Source of the DNA: Dipteris shenzhenensis
Lineage: Eukaryota > Polypodiophyta > Polypodiopsida > Gleicheniales
Reading direction: 5' to 3' (one strand)
DNA: 64,000 nucleotides
NCBI GenBank assembly: GCA_047967505.1
Contig: CM106540.1
A program made the position numbers and the translations under genes. Within the stretch, counting starts at the first letter, position 1, and every line of letters starts with the position of its first letter. Positions 9,941 to 20,702 of this stretch are shown piece by piece. Below the pieces are notes generated by a model that saw only the letters and a list, made by a program, of their open reading frames with translations, did not search any database and had not been told where the DNA came from.

Positions 9941-9955
9941 TACTCCCCCTCCTCT
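9941..9955 (-). promoter_or_regulatory. Polypurine tract of gypsy C
   Basis: In sense AGAGGAGGGGGAGTA immediately precedes the 3' LTR TG. This is the plus-strand primer for reverse transcription. Confidence 0.85.
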
Positions 9956-10796
9956 AAGAACTCACTCCTAAGTTCCATAAAAAACTCGGAAATGTTCTCT
10001 GGAGGTTTTGTAATGTCTCCCATGTTGCATCCTCCTCAACACGATCCTTCCACTTGATTTTGTATTCCGTGATAGATCGATTACGAATCTGTCTGTCACG
10101 AAATTCAAGAATACACTCAGGTTCGTGAGGAATAAAAGTCAAATCTGTAACTTCTATTATCTCGTGAGGAGAAACAAGTTGATCATCTGCACCCAAGACT
10201 TCTTTCAGTCTAGTGACATGAAAGACTGGATGTACTTTAACATCAGGAGGCAATTCTAGTCGATATGCAACTGGTCCAATTCTTTTAATGACCTTGAATG
10301 GGCCACAGTATCTAGGGGATAATTTTGGAACCAAACCAGTACTTAGGCTCTTGGATTCCTTGGGAATTCGCAAATATACCATCGTTCCTTCAGAGAACTC
10401 TCTAGGTGAACGATGTCTATTAGCATTAAATTTGTCCCGATCTTGGGCACTTCTAATAGACTCCTTGGCAAATTGCAACATTTCCTGCATGTCTAGCAAG
10501 AAGTTCTTAGCAGCATCATTTTGAATCACTTTTAACCCAACCATAACTAGTGACTTAGGTTGAAACCCGTACATAAGCATAAAAGGACTGTAACCAGTAC
10601 TAGAATGCTTTGCACTGTTGTAAGCAAATTCTATCATAGGTAGATAATCTTCCCATGAAGACTGTCTCTTAGATACATATGCCCGAAGCATGTCTTCAAC
10701 CAACTGGTTGACCTTCTCTGTACTGCCATCGGATTGTGCATGATCCGAGGAACTCATACTTCGAGTAGTTTCTAACTTCTCAAAACAAGTGTGCAA
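9954..10796 (-). pseudogene. Chromovirus integrase C-terminus with chromodomain (gypsy C)
   Basis: A 280-codon frame continuing the integrase after a frameshift near 10790. SDGSTEKVNQLVEDMLR carries the third catalytic residue (Glu) of the DDE triad. FAYNSAKHSSTGYSPFMLMYG follows, then the GPFKVIKRIGPVAYRLELP module, VHPVFHVTRLK, and finally ECILEFRDRQIRNRSITEYK with IKWKDRVEEDATWE, a chromodomain. Chromodomains steer chromovirus integration towards marked chromatin. The catalytic third of the protein is in the preceding frame. Confidence 0.92.
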
Positions 10797-11695
10797 AAGT
10801 TACTTGTAAACTTTGAGTCCCTGTCACTGACTATGTCAGATGGCAAACCATACAGCTTAAACAAGTGGTCCACAAACTCGTGAGCGAGCTGAACTGCTGA
10901 TATAGTTGTTCTGGTAGGTAAGAATCTAGCCATTTTTGTCAAATGGTCGACTATGATCCAAATGGAGTCATGACCCTTGCGCGTTCGAGGCAAACCAGTA
11001 ATAAAATCCATGGAAATACTTTCCCATTTATTACCTGGAATCTGTAATGGCTGTAATAAACCCGCGCTTCTAAGGCGTTCTGCCTTAGTAACCTGACAAA
11101 CTCGGCAACCTACTACATAGTTCTCAATAAATGCACGCATCTTAGGCCAATAAAAGGTATGCTTCACAAGAGACAGAGTCCTATGTATACCCGGATGTCC
11201 AGCACTAGGAGCATCATGACACTCCCAGAGAATCTTGGATTTAAGGTCCAGAACATCTGGCACACAAATCTTTTCATTCCGGAACAGCAAGTTGTTCCTA
11301 ATCATCCACTGACCTCCCGTCGCCTGTACCGTAGGTGGCACAATCCCTGAGTCCCGGTCAACCATAGAGCTCCCATCCTGGACTCTCTGCCAATAAGAAC
11401 TGAAATGACTATCAGTTGCGTATAGCGCTCTCAAGGATTGAAATAGGTCCGAGGATATTTTTGTAAATGACAGAGCATTTACAAACTTAACTCGACTTAA
11501 GGCATCCGCCACACTATTCAACGAACCCTGACGATAACGTATTTCGAAATCAAAATCTTGCATTAATTCTACCCATCTAGCTTTCCGTCCCCTCAATTCA
11601 GATCCCTCACACACATACTTAATTGACTGATGATCAGTCAATACAAGGAACTTTGAACCATACAAGTAGTGTCTCCAAACCTTAAGAGCATACAC
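10772..11695 (-). pseudogene. Chromovirus RNase H C-terminus and integrase core (gypsy C)
   Basis: A 307-codon frame. It begins in RNase H (WRHYLYGSKFLVLTDHQSIK, FEIRYRQGSLNSVADALSR). Then comes the integrase zinc module GHPGIHRTLSLVKHTFYWP...CRVCQVTKAERLR and the core with SMDFITGLPRTRKGHDSIW (Asp 1) and GLPSDIVSDRDSKFTSNF (Asp 2). It ends at a frameshift just before the third acidic residue, which lies in the next frame. All visible catalytic residues are conserved. Confidence 0.92.
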
Positions 11696-14505
11696 TACAG
11701 CATAAAATTCCTTCTCGAGTGTGGGCCAACGATATTGGGTGTCGTCTAGCTTCTTACTCTCGAAAGCTACAGGCTGCCCTCTTGGAATAGAGCTGCCCCA
11801 ATCGCATAATCACTCGCATCGGCCTCTAAAACATAAGGCTGGGTAGGATCGGGTAATGCAAGAACGGGTGCTTCCTTGATAGAAAACTTCAAGGTTTCAA
11901 AAGCCTTGTTCATTGCATCATTCCAAGAGATCGGCTGGGTAGACCTGCGTCCACGACCTTTCAATATGTTTGTCAGGGGTGCCGTGATATGTGAATAATC
12001 ACGCACAGACTTCCGTAGAAATACCGTAAATCCTAGGAAAGAACGAAGTTGTTTCACAATCTGAGGGATAGGCCATTCTAAAATCTTCTGGATATGATCC
12101 AGATCAATGCTAATACCTTCAGAAGAAATCTTGTGTCCTAAGTAAATGATCTCCTTCATAAAGAAGTCACATTTACTCATCTTGGCATAGAGCTTATGCT
12201 GTCTTAGAATAACTAAGACAATCCGGAGGTGTCCTATGTGATCCTCAAGCGTTCGACTATATACCAAGATGTCATCTAAGAACACTACAACAAATTTGCC
12301 CATGAACAAATCGTTCATCATCTGCTGAAAAGTAGCAGGAGCATTGGTCAAACCAAAAGGTAATACAAGAAACTCGTAATGACCATACCTAGTTCGGAAT
12401 GCGGTTCTATCTATGTGTTTAGCATAGATACGGATTTGGTGATAACCCGTACGCAAATCAATCTTAGTGAAATACTTCGCTCCGGCCAAACGGTCTATCA
12501 AATCATCGGAACGAGGTAGAGGGTATCGATTCTTAATTGTCACTTTATTTAATCGTTTATAATCTATACACATTCTCCAGGTAGAATCTTTCTTCTTTCT
12601 TAAGAGGACAGGTGCACCCCAAGGTGATTTACTTGGGTGTATATAGCCCATATTCATGTAATGCTGTAGCTGGGTAGCTAACTCATCCTCCTTTACCTGG
12701 CTCATCCTATAAGGTGGTACACTAATAGGTTGAGCCCCTGGGACTAAGTCTATGCGATGATCTACTGCCCGTTCTGGAGGTAAACCTTCCGGCAGTTGAG
12801 CAGGGAATACATCCTTAAAACTATCTAACAACATTCTCAATTCACGGTATTCAAACACACTTAAATCATTTTTGTTTATTACAGAGACAACAAATGAAGA
12901 AAGCGGAATCAAAACACACTGATAGACATCATAATGAGAAGTGTTTAATATATTTCGAAGCTGCATCGCAGATACAATAGGTCCCTGAGAAGAGGGAATT
13001 TTATCACACTGAATACAAAATTGGGTGTCCTTATCTACAAAAGAAAGCGTATGCTCCGTCCATCCAATCTGAATATTGTGGGTTTTAAACCACTCTATTC
13101 CGATCAACAAGTCTACATGCTCCAGATGCATAACATAACATGTAAGAGTCCCTGTGTAGGCTTGAATCCGGATAGGAAGTGCTTCAACCTTGCGATCCCA
13201 AAACTGCTTCCCAGCTAAAAGCTGCACCTCATAGGTGTGGTCGCTAGGTACTGTGGACAGCCCCATCTTCTGCACAAATTTGTAATTAACAAAATTGTGA
13301 GAGCTGCCCGGATCAAAGAGAATGTGAACCTGTTGGTCCCTAACTTCTCCATAAACTCGGAAAAGATCATGGGAACCAAACAACGAAGTATTGAAAGTAC
13401 AATTACAAGAGAGTGGGCAGGTAATGACATTTACAGAATGTTGGTTTGCTCCCTTGGCTGTGGTACGTGGTCCCACCTGGAGCTTCGGTCCAAGCACCAA
13501 CTTTTGGTTCTTGCGCTTTGGACACTCATTCTTGGTGTGGCCCCGCTCCTCGTAATAGAAGCAATGTCCTTTCTTGAGCCTCAAAGTACGAAGGAAACGG
13601 GCTTTACCATTCTTAGCCTGAGTCAAGTGTTTCTTGGAGGCGTTGTCCGTAGACTTCGTCTCCCCAGTACCAGTCGTAGGCTGAAAGAACTTGCGTTTGT
13701 TCTTTCCACTCGTGTCGGAAACTGTAGTTGCTTTAGCACCGGCCATGGTATCATCATAAATGCACGCATAATTCATGGCCTCTTGCAACGTTGTGCATTT
13801 GTTGTTCTTTATTTGCAACTTGTATGAATCTGGCAAACTATCCACGAAGAAACCTAACAAGGTCATTGGATCCATCTTTGTGGCCCTGGTTTGCAGATCC
13901 CGAAATCTTTGAAGATAAACTTCAAAGGACAAGTTTAGCTTTGACATATCGAGGGCTTTAAGCTTGCCAACGATATCATAATCGTCCTCCTTCTTCAGGA
14001 ACTCCTTCCTGAAGACCCCTTCGAAATCTGTCCATGTATCTGGCTTAGGCTGGAGTTCCTTCCACCATAGCAACGCTTTACCTGACATGAAACCGGCTGC
14101 AAGCTGGATTTTCTTCTCATCTGGGTATGGGTGGAACTGAAAGTGTACCTGCCACTTGTGTAACCAAGTGTCAACTACCTCCTTCGTTCGAGACTTTTGA
14201 TCTCCCGGAAAAGGGTCTGGAGTTATGTTCGGGCCTAGCACTGAAGCCATGGCATCCACATGCGTAAGTGCCTGCATAGTGCTAGCCAGAAGAGTGAGAG
14301 TCGCCTGAATCCCTTGGAGTTGCTGTGTCAACTCCGTTTGATTTGCATTAACCTTCTTGAATTTTCCATCCAGAGCAGTGGTGAATTCACTGAAGGCCTT
14401 TTTCGTAATCAGGTCATCATAAAGACCCTGATCCTCCTCTCCCACAGGAGTGTAATCCAAATCCTGCTCTCCCATGGTGAACTCGGGATTTACAGAATCA
14501 GACAT
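11696..14505 (-). pseudogene. Chromovirus gag-protease-RT-RNase H polyprotein (gypsy C)
   Basis: The frame is open from 14643 to 11767. ATG at 14505 ([16 protein letters not shown]) is the likelier gag start, because upstream codons look like leader. In order: gag ([32 protein letters not shown]), a zinc knuckle reading [14 protein letters not shown] whose second Cys is Tyr, protease [12 protein letters not shown] (DSG changed to DPG), RT with [28 protein letters not shown] and intact FLDDILVYS, then RNase [13 protein letters not shown] one-base shift near 11775 moves the frame to the next ORF, where [20 protein letters not shown] continues. Catalytic RT residues are intact. The protease and knuckle changes and the shifts make it defective. 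Confidence 0.93.
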
Positions 14506-15007
14506 AACTGAAATCTGATTTGAATATAAACTGAGAGAAATAACTGACTGAATCGAAGCGCAAAGGAGAATGGAGCAGAGGAAAACCGTCCCAAGAGATG
14601 CTGACGGAAGGAGATGCTGAAAACTGGCGAACCGGAGACGCAAAAAATCCGGAGTCTGGCTGAACTTGATGCCGGCTGCCGCGTACGAAATTCTGCAACG
14701 TACGGAATCCTGCAGCGTACGGACGGCTGACGTGGCTGTACGGCTGCTGATGCGATCCGTATGGATGCTGACGCAAGCTGTACAGACGCTGACGCAAGCT
14801 GTACAGACGCTGACGCAGTCCGTACGGTCGATGCCGTAAGCTGTACGATGGCTGACGTAAGCCGTACGGTGGCTGACGCAGGCCGTACAGCGGCTGATGC
14901 AGGCCGTACAGCGGCTGACGCAGGCTACGGTGGCTGATGACGCAGGTGTACGGTTGGCTGGCGCAGGCTATCCCGCAACTCGATGGCGCAGTGAGGGCTG
15001 TTTGCAA
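14498..15007 (-). CDS. Leader ORF of gypsy C with seven-residue repeats (uncertain)
   Basis: A 169-codon minus-strand frame lies between the primer-binding site and gag and overlaps the gag start in another frame. Residues about 28-92 are a degenerate heptapeptide repeat ([28 protein letters not shown]) encoded by 21-bp tandem units. The C-terminal half is Ser/Phe-rich without a recognised domain. Because the repeat unit is divisible by three, an open frame can arise by chance. No homologue is recognised. Confidence 0.2.
   Translation of the reverse strand: MQTALTAPSSCGIACASQPYTCVISHRSLRQPLYGLHQPLYGLRQPPYGLRQPSYSLRHRPYGLRQRLYSLRQRLYSLRQHPYGSHQQPYSHVSRPYAAGFRTLQNFVRGSRHQVQPDSGFFASPVRQFSASPSVSISWDGFPLLHSPLRFDSVSYFSQFIFKSDFSYV
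14681..14955. repeat. GTAC-rich 21-bp minisatellite in gypsy C leader
   Basis: About ten degenerate 21-bp units of the form GCTGACGCAGGCCGTACAGCG. About a dozen GTAC tetramers occur in 275 bp, many within CCGTAC or CGTACGG palindromes. Located just downstream of the primer-binding site in sense, within the transcribed leader. Confidence 0.85.
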
Positions 15008-15491
15008 GGCTATGGCTGGGCTGGAACCCTGCCCATCTATATAGGGAACAGGGCAGCCTAATTAGGAAGCCCTGCTTCCAAAAAAGGCCCACCCTCCCAG
15101 CTTTGGAGGGTGGTGCTTTTTCGAAAAAAGCAACACACCTCCCAGGGTGGCCGCACCCTGCTCCTGCACCTTGCGCCTCTCCGTGCCCTGGCCAAAAACT
15201 GTACCAGCCATGGCGTCCAATCTCTGCCTCCCCCGCAGCCCTTGTCAGACCCTTCGCCTCTCTTTCCTTCTTCTCTGCTCTCTCTCTGCTACCTACATCC
15301 TTCTCTCTCAGCCCCCTTCAGGAATTTCGAAACTCTCTCCTTCTTCCTCCCACCTTTTCCCACATCCTGACCACCCCTGATAACCCAGGAACCATGCAGA
15401 ATTTGCAGCAACAAATTTCGAATTTTAGGGCATACCTGGAGAAAGAATTCGTCAAAAATTCTCGCATCAGAAGTTCCTACCTCAGGAGCCG

Positions 15492-15503
15492 GCTCTGATA
15501 CCA
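15492..15503 (-). promoter_or_regulatory. Primer-binding site (gypsy C)
   Basis: GCTCTGATACCA on plus (TGGTATCAGAGC in sense), separated from the 5' LTR by two bases. tRNA-iMet type. Confidence 0.92.
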
Positions 15504-15505
15504 AC

Positions 15506-16027
15506 TGACATGTCCCAGCACTTCTGAAACCTTTGATCTGCAAAACACACACACACCACGTGAGAACTGAGCAGGCTGCTCACCACCCAACCATGACATC
15601 TACAGGATGTGATTCCGAATCAGGAGATGTCCCCTCCGAGCCACGAGCTGAGCTACTGGCACGAACTCCCAATCAGATCCAAACCAGCCTGGTGTCCCAT
15701 ACCACCAGGTGGCGCTGTGAAGCCCTGGATCTGCCACTGGGCCTTGGGCTACGCTAAGATGCAGGCGCGCGTCCGCGACTCAATCCGGGAACAGACCTGG
15801 CACCTGGGAACGAAACTTGCTCCCAACTACACACTGAGCACTGAACCCCCTGGGCCCCTTTTATAGACTCGGGCCCCGAGCGCCAAAAATAGCGAAGACC
15901 TATAAATAGTTCGTATCCTTGCCACTCAACCCGAGAATCAAGCCTGCCTAGCTCTAAGCCTCCCCAGGCTACCTGAGCTAGTCTAGTGTACCCAGTACAC
16001 GTCAGATACCAATCCGTGCACATGACA
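15506..16027 (-). repeat. 5' LTR of gypsy C
   Basis: 522 bp, TGACATGTCCCAGC...GCACATGACA, followed by the GATAT target-site duplication at 16028-16032. It contains CTTTTATAGAC on plus (TATAAAAG in sense) near 15858. Confidence 0.95.
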
Positions 16028-16582
16028 GATATATAGGCCCAAGAGAGGGTTCCTTGGCTGCTCCAATCTGCTGGTTCCTGCTGCTGCAAGTGATGTGAAG
16101 TGAGGCCTCAAGGACCTCCTTTTATAGGGCCCCAAGGGCTGGTAGAAATACTGACCAGCCTGCAGCAGACTGGCCGACCAGTCTGTGGCTGGTCCAGCCC
16201 TATAAGGGCACACAACCCAGGGCTTTTGGCCCAAACTTCCAGGGCCCTTTGGCCCTCCATTCAAGGCAGGGGTCCAGCCTATATAAGGCATGTCTTGTGC
16301 CCACTGACAGCCATATTTGCTTCTGCACATGCTGCCATAACTGCGCCTCTACCAGGCCCTCTCCCAGTTCCGTACAGAGCCGTACGGGTTCCTTTTGCTG
16401 GCTACTGCTTCGCCTTTTGCTGCTGCAGATCCATCCTAGCTCCAGGTACCCACCATCTCTTTGATTCTTGCCCACATGGCATCCAATCAGATGCCCATGT
16501 GACAGACACTCAAACCCTAGGTTCACCCCCCCATGCTCTCCTCATATGGGGGCTTACAGATGGGGAGGTGACCTTTCCAACA
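16028..16582 (-). mobile_element. Solo LTR B1, second part
   Basis: Resumes the LTR interrupted at 9419 (16028-16032 is the second GATAT) and ends ...CCTTTCCAACA. It is followed by AAGAA (16583-16587), matching 8976-8980: a perfect target-site duplication for the solo LTR. The uninterrupted junction sequence is seen in LTR B3 (CTTCACCTCCTGA...ATAGGCCCAAG on its minus strand). Confidence 0.9.
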
Positions 16583-17560
16583 AAGAATGCCTAAGGTATT
16601 TATCTACCCATTTGTTCACCCTTTCAGACTGACCATTAGTCTCAAGATGGTATGTTGCGGAAGGGGTGAACAAAGTTACCCACTGTTGTAAATAATTCCT
16701 AGGAAAAGTGACCCACACATTTTGCATCTCTGACACTCTCTTGAAGAATCCATGATGCTTAAACACTTGATCAATGAATAGTCAAGCAACTGTAATGCCG
16801 AATATTAGGTCTTGGTAGTTATGAAATGGGCTTGTTTTGTTAGCTTGTCCGCCATTACATATATGCCGTCCCATCCTCTTTCTTACTTTCTTTCTTTTTT
16901 TCTTTCTCTATCTGTAGAAGGCAGCCTAATAATGAAATCCATATTTCAGTACAGCTATCCTCAGGCCTTCCCATAAGAAGCTTTGCCTTATCCTCTCATA
17001 CGGCTTTGTGACACCTAATGTGAGCGTTATGCCACTCCTAGCACCCATCATGCATTAAAAGATATTGAGTAGAGTACAAGTTGAGCATTGCAAAATTGCT
17101 CCTCATTTGCATGGGCATCTCCATTAGCATCATTCCATGCATGGAATGGAATAGCAACATGATGCTCAACTAAAGCAGATCTAGGAGTACGGAGTGGAAC
17201 ACCTTGTTGGGTTGAACCTTGTGTGTGTGATGGGCATACCCTCAAAGCTGTATGGTACCACTTGGATCAAAGGGAAACTCAAAATCTTCTCCTTTTTGAG
17301 TTTGTTTTGACTCGTGTGCTCTACGTCTCCTCGTGGGTGACATCAATCAGAGAGCTGTATGATCATATTAAGTTTTGACGTCCCATTCCTCATTTTGCAT
17401 ATCCCCCTATACTCGAGAGCTCATTTCTCACTACAATTAAAGCATATATTTATTCTCTTTCTGTTGTCCATGATGTCCTTGGTATGTTGTTTAATGCTTG
17501 ATTTTTTTGCTACGACTTTAGGTTTCCCTCTTGGTTTTGCATGAGATAAGACCTTGCATG
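16583..17560 (-). pseudogene. Gypsy D: degenerate gag knuckle plus integrase
   Basis: An old minus-strand gypsy relic. Near 17440-17540 the translation carries a zinc-knuckle start (INICFNC) after KPRGKPK. Integrase pieces follow directly: IWISLLGC (resembling SMDFIVGL), MADKLTKQAHFITTKT, HHGFFKRVSEMQNVWVTF, then TPSATYHLETNGQSERVNK with the catalytic Glu. Protease, RT and RNase H are absent, so there was a large internal deletion. It is full of stops and is the oldest layer of the 1-17 kb stack. Confidence 0.7.
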
Positions 17561-17627
17561 GAGAACAAGGTGTGGGGGAGGTGGGAGTTTCGCAATGGGG
17601 AGCAAGGCAAGGAGGCAGTTGTATGAG

Positions 17628-17630
<3 letters not shown>

Positions 17631-17673
<43 letters not shown>

Positions 17674-17872
17674 TACTTCATAGCAACAATGCCAAGACGC
17701 ACACAGTAGGCGTATCTGAAGTCGACCACAAGGATCGAACACACACACACAACGACACGAACCAGAGCCTCAACCACCAAGACCCACACGGGTTTTACAA
17801 AAGTTGATGGGGAACGATGGCTTATACACGTTTGAGAGAGAGTTTTTTACTTCGTAGCAACAATGCCAAGAC

Positions 17873-17920
<48 letters not shown>
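17631..17920. repeat. Two (GA)n microsatellites with a duplicated flank
   Basis: (AG)n at about 17631-17668 and (GA)n at about 17874-17918. The segment TTTTTTACTTCATAGCAACA with following bases next to the first tract recurs, with one change, at about 17841-17871 just before the second. On the minus strand the tracts look like the (TC)n tail of the LINE at 19942-20547, so these may be tails of very short LINE copies. Confidence 0.75.
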
Positions 17921-17922
<2 letters not shown>

Positions 17923-18085
17923 CCTAGAACTCTGAATGCACGTGGCTGAACCTGAGTCACCCTCCTTCTCGCAAGTGCAGTGTCCTCCAGTCGTGGAAGT
18001 CGATTCCCAAGAGCTTCCAAATCAAGGTCGTCCTTCAGCAAGGTCCCTGCCTTCAGGCTCCCAGACCTGTGAGCCTCCTACTTGG
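17921..18085 (-). other. Leader fragment of a family-B LTR retrotransposon
   Basis: Unique sequence between the (GA)n tract and a primer-binding site. It is the leader immediately downstream of 5' LTR B2 in sense. No coding sequence is seen before the microsatellite, so the body of this element is missing. Confidence 0.55.
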
Positions 18086-18097
18086 GCTCTGATACCA
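18086..18097 (-). promoter_or_regulatory. Primer-binding site of family-B element
   Basis: GCTCTGATACCA on plus directly abuts LTR B2. It shows that family B belongs to a tRNA-iMet-primed LTR retrotransposon. The coding part is not in the window. Confidence 0.9.
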
Positions 18098-18562
18098 TGT
18101 TAGAAATCACCCAACAGAGGGTACGCACAGCGGAAGATTGATAGAATAGCCTAGGAGCTCACACAGTGTGTTTGGGGTGAGGAATCACAAACTTCTTTAA
18201 CTTATGTGCATAGCAAAGGTGTGCAGACTCATCAATAGACAATGAACCAGCCAGATAGAGAAACCACCAAAATAATATATTTCTGTCCAAAGCTATGGAC
18301 ACAATACAAAAGAGAGAGATCTAGAGTCCCACCAATGGTGTGGTCCTCTGATCTTACCACAAGATCCTTCTCCTATCTGCCGGCTATCTCTAGACTCGAG
18401 CCTACATGCTCCACTTCGAGCATTTGTAGACTTTCCGTCCAGATCCAAACACCTTGCTGCCCTAGAAGACAGCCAAGGTCCAGCCCTAGATGAACTCTGT
18501 CTGCAGCAACTCCTATTCTCCTCTGCCTCCTGGATGTAGGCTTGAGGGTGTGAGTATAGCTG
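18098..18562 (-). mobile_element. 5' LTR B2, first part
   Basis: TGTTAGAAATCACCCAACAG... runs to 18562, where solo LTR B3 interrupts it. It resumes at 19585. Confidence 0.88.
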
Positions 18563-19579
18563 TGTTGGAATGGTCACCTCCCCATCTGTAAGCTCCCATA
18601 TGAGGAGAGCGTGGGGGAGGGAGACCTAGGGCAGAAGATGCCTAGAGAAGAGAGGGAGAGGGGGCTGCCACATGGGCAGCACACAGGCTGTCATGTGGGC
18701 AGCAAGCCAAAGAAAAGAACCTGGCTGTCAGGAGCAGATCCATGGAGGACTGTCTTGCTGGAACAGGTCATGGATGACGTCAGCAGTAGTACGGAACTGA
18801 GGCGCACACGTTTGGGCAGATCAGGGTGCCGGCAAGGGGCGCAACAGGACAGGGCAGACCAGCAGAGGGAGTCGGCTATATGAAGAGGCTGGTTGGGCTG
18901 GTTGGAGCCAGCCAACCAGGCCTTATGTAGGGCAGACCTAGGGGCTGGGACCCTGCCTTGAAGTGTGGGCCAAAGGCCCTAGAAAAGAGGGCCCCAAAGG
19001 GGCATTTATAGGCAGACCAGGTCAGGGCCTGGTCGGCCTGTTTGGGTCGGCCATAGGCAGCCTGACTGGTCGGTTTTCTGCGAGCCCATTAGGGCCTATA
19101 AAAGGGGAGGCACTTGCCTCATTTCATTATCCAGCAGCCAGCAGTTCCAGGGCAGAAAGGAGCAGCAGGAAGCCTACTCTTTGGGCCTATCTACAGGAGG
19201 TGAGAGAGTGCAACACGGGCTGCAGACTTAGCCAGGAAGGGCTGGACCTTGGCTGTCTTCTAGGGCAGCAAGGTGCTGTGATCATCATCACTTGCAGCAG
19301 CAAACAGCCAGCAGATAGGAGCAGCAAAGGAGCTTCCCTTGGGCCTATGTTCAGGAGGTGAAGGGAGCACAAGGAGCTGCATACTAACGGAAATATATTT
19401 TGGTGGTTTCTCTATCTGGCTGGTTCATTGTCTATTGATGAGTCTGCACATCTAATCTATGTGACGCACATTAAGTAAAGAAGTTTGTGATTCCACACCC
19501 CACACGCACACTGTGTGAGCTCCTATGCATTACTATAAGTCTTCCGCTGTGCGTACCCTCTGTTGGGTCATTTCTAACA
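18563..19579 (+). mobile_element. Solo LTR B3 (opposite orientation), nested in LTR B2
   Basis: 1017 bp, TGTTGGAATGGTCACC...TTTCTAACA, the reverse complement of the neighbouring family-B LTRs. It is flanked by a perfect AGCTG duplication (18558-18562 and 19580-19584). No internal region is present, so it is a solo LTR. It contains GTCGGC/GTCGGT motifs at 19032, 19046 and 19069, followed by TATAAAAG at 19097-19104. Confidence 0.95.
19032..19104 (+). promoter_or_regulatory. RCCGAC cluster and TATAAAAG box in LTR B3
   Basis: Three RCCGAC motifs (read on minus) end 23 bp upstream of TATAAAAG, nearly the same spacing as in copia A' (26 bp). Probable U3 promoter of family B. Confidence 0.5.
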
Positions 19580-19584
19580 AGCTG

Positions 19585-19933
19585 CTCGTGCTGATCCTCT
19601 GTTGGCCTGATCTGTTGGATGAGCAATGAGGGCACAATGGCCCCTTTATATAGCCCCCAAGGGGCTACCGATCAGCATGCACATTCTGGCCGACCAGTCT
19701 GTTGCTGGTCCAGCCCTATAAGGGCTCCAAAACTGCCCCATTTCTTCATGCAGGTTCCAGCCTTGGTTTGGCCCTTCAACCAGGTCTGGTTGGCTGGCTG
19801 TATTCAGCCCAACCAGCCTGTCTAGTCAGGCCTTCTCCTCTGCTGTCCACCTGCCATCTCTGCTGCGCCACTTGCAAGCTCTGTTGCAGGTCATATACCT
19901 GCCCACAAGCAATGCCACATGGTGGGCGGGCGA

Positions 19934-19941
<8 letters not shown>
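19585..19941 (-). mobile_element. LTR B2, second part (truncated)
   Basis: Continues LTR B2 after one AGCTG copy. It keeps the GGCCGACCAGTCTG motif near 19690 and then breaks off at the GC-rich/(GA)n junction, where a LINE is inserted. The final ~200 bp of the LTR are absent. Confidence 0.8.
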
Positions 19942-19999
<58 letters not shown>

Positions 20000-20547
20000 C
20001 TTCATTAATAAAAGGAGAGAGAAGAAGTAGAAGTAGAATTTATTAATGCCCACAGGGGGCCAAAAATGACACATGGGACCATCTGAATACAATGTAAAGA
20101 AAGTCTCCTAAAAAAGAGGGGTCAGGAATCTATGAGTTCCTGATGACATGTAAAAAGACGGGTGACAAAAGATCCCAACGCTGCCAGAGAGGTAGTAGAG
20201 AGAACTGATGTCAACTGAGCGGAGTCCTCCAATATCTGCTGGTAGTCCTCCTTGATATTGGCATATCGAGGGCACTGCAACGCTACATGTGCCTCTGTCT
20301 CTACTGACTGCAAGTCGCAGAGAGTACAAACTTTGGCGTGTCTGGGCTGATGCATCCAAGCTCCCTTCTCTATAGCAAGTGTATGAGATCTGTTGCGAAA
20401 CCTGGCTATATTTCTGCAATAGAGAAGGGGAATAGGTGTGCTAATGTAGGGCTGAGTAGAGGCCTCCATGGACAAATGGTGGCAATGTACAAATGATCTT
20501 ACTTTTGTGATTCTTTTGAAGCTTTATGCTGGCAGTCCATGCTCTTT
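19942..20547 (-). mobile_element. 5'-truncated LINE with (TC)n 3' tail
   Basis: In sense the element ends ...CCTTTTATTAATGAAGAAAA followed by about 26 TC units (19994-19942). Upstream, minus-strand frames 20475-20122 encode RFRNRSHTLAIEKGAWMHQP and VCTLCDLQSVETEAHVALQC, the CxxC...HxxxxC zinc-binding end of a LINE reverse-transcriptase protein. It is truncated at 20548 against LTR-B sequence. The simple-repeat tail instead of poly(A) is notable. Confidence 0.75.
20122..20475 (-). pseudogene. LINE ORF2 C-terminal zinc-binding domain
   Basis: 117 codons, open. Cys ligands CTLC with HVALQC further on match the zinc-binding module found after the RT domain of many LINEs. The RT itself is absent because of 5' truncation. 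Ends ...TCHQELIDS with a stop about 125 bp before the tail. Confidence 0.7.
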
Positions 20548-20548
20548 T

Positions 20549-20702
20549 AGGCTTGAGGGTGTGAGTATAGCTGCTCCTGCTGATCCTCTGTTGGCTGATC
20601 TGTTGGATGAGTAATGAGGGCACAACGGTCCCTTTATTTAGCCCCCAAGGGGCTACCGATCAGCATGCACATTCTGGCCGACCAGTCTGTTGCTGGTCCA
20701 GC

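Larger units (their letters stand above)
9420..16027 (-). mobile_element. Gypsy C: full-length chromovirus (Ty3/gypsy)
   Basis: A complete minus-strand element with LTRs 9420-9940 and 15506-16027 and a perfect 5-bp target-site duplication GATAT (9415-9419 and 16028-16032). It has a primer-binding site at 15503-15492 and a polypurine tract at 9941-9955. One long gag-pol is broken only by two frameshifts. Integrase ends in a chromodomain, which defines the chromovirus clade. The LTRs differ by about a dozen positions in 520 by eye. It is nested inside solo LTR B1 and is the youngest insertion of this stack. Confidence 0.96.

Noticed and set aside
14681-14955. CRISPR-like repeat array
   Set aside because: Units are contiguous and degenerate with no unique spacers. 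The context is a plant retrotransposon leader.
17595-20046. Frames rich in alternating Ser-Leu or Arg-Glu
   Set aside because: Translations of (GA)n/(TC)n microsatellites.
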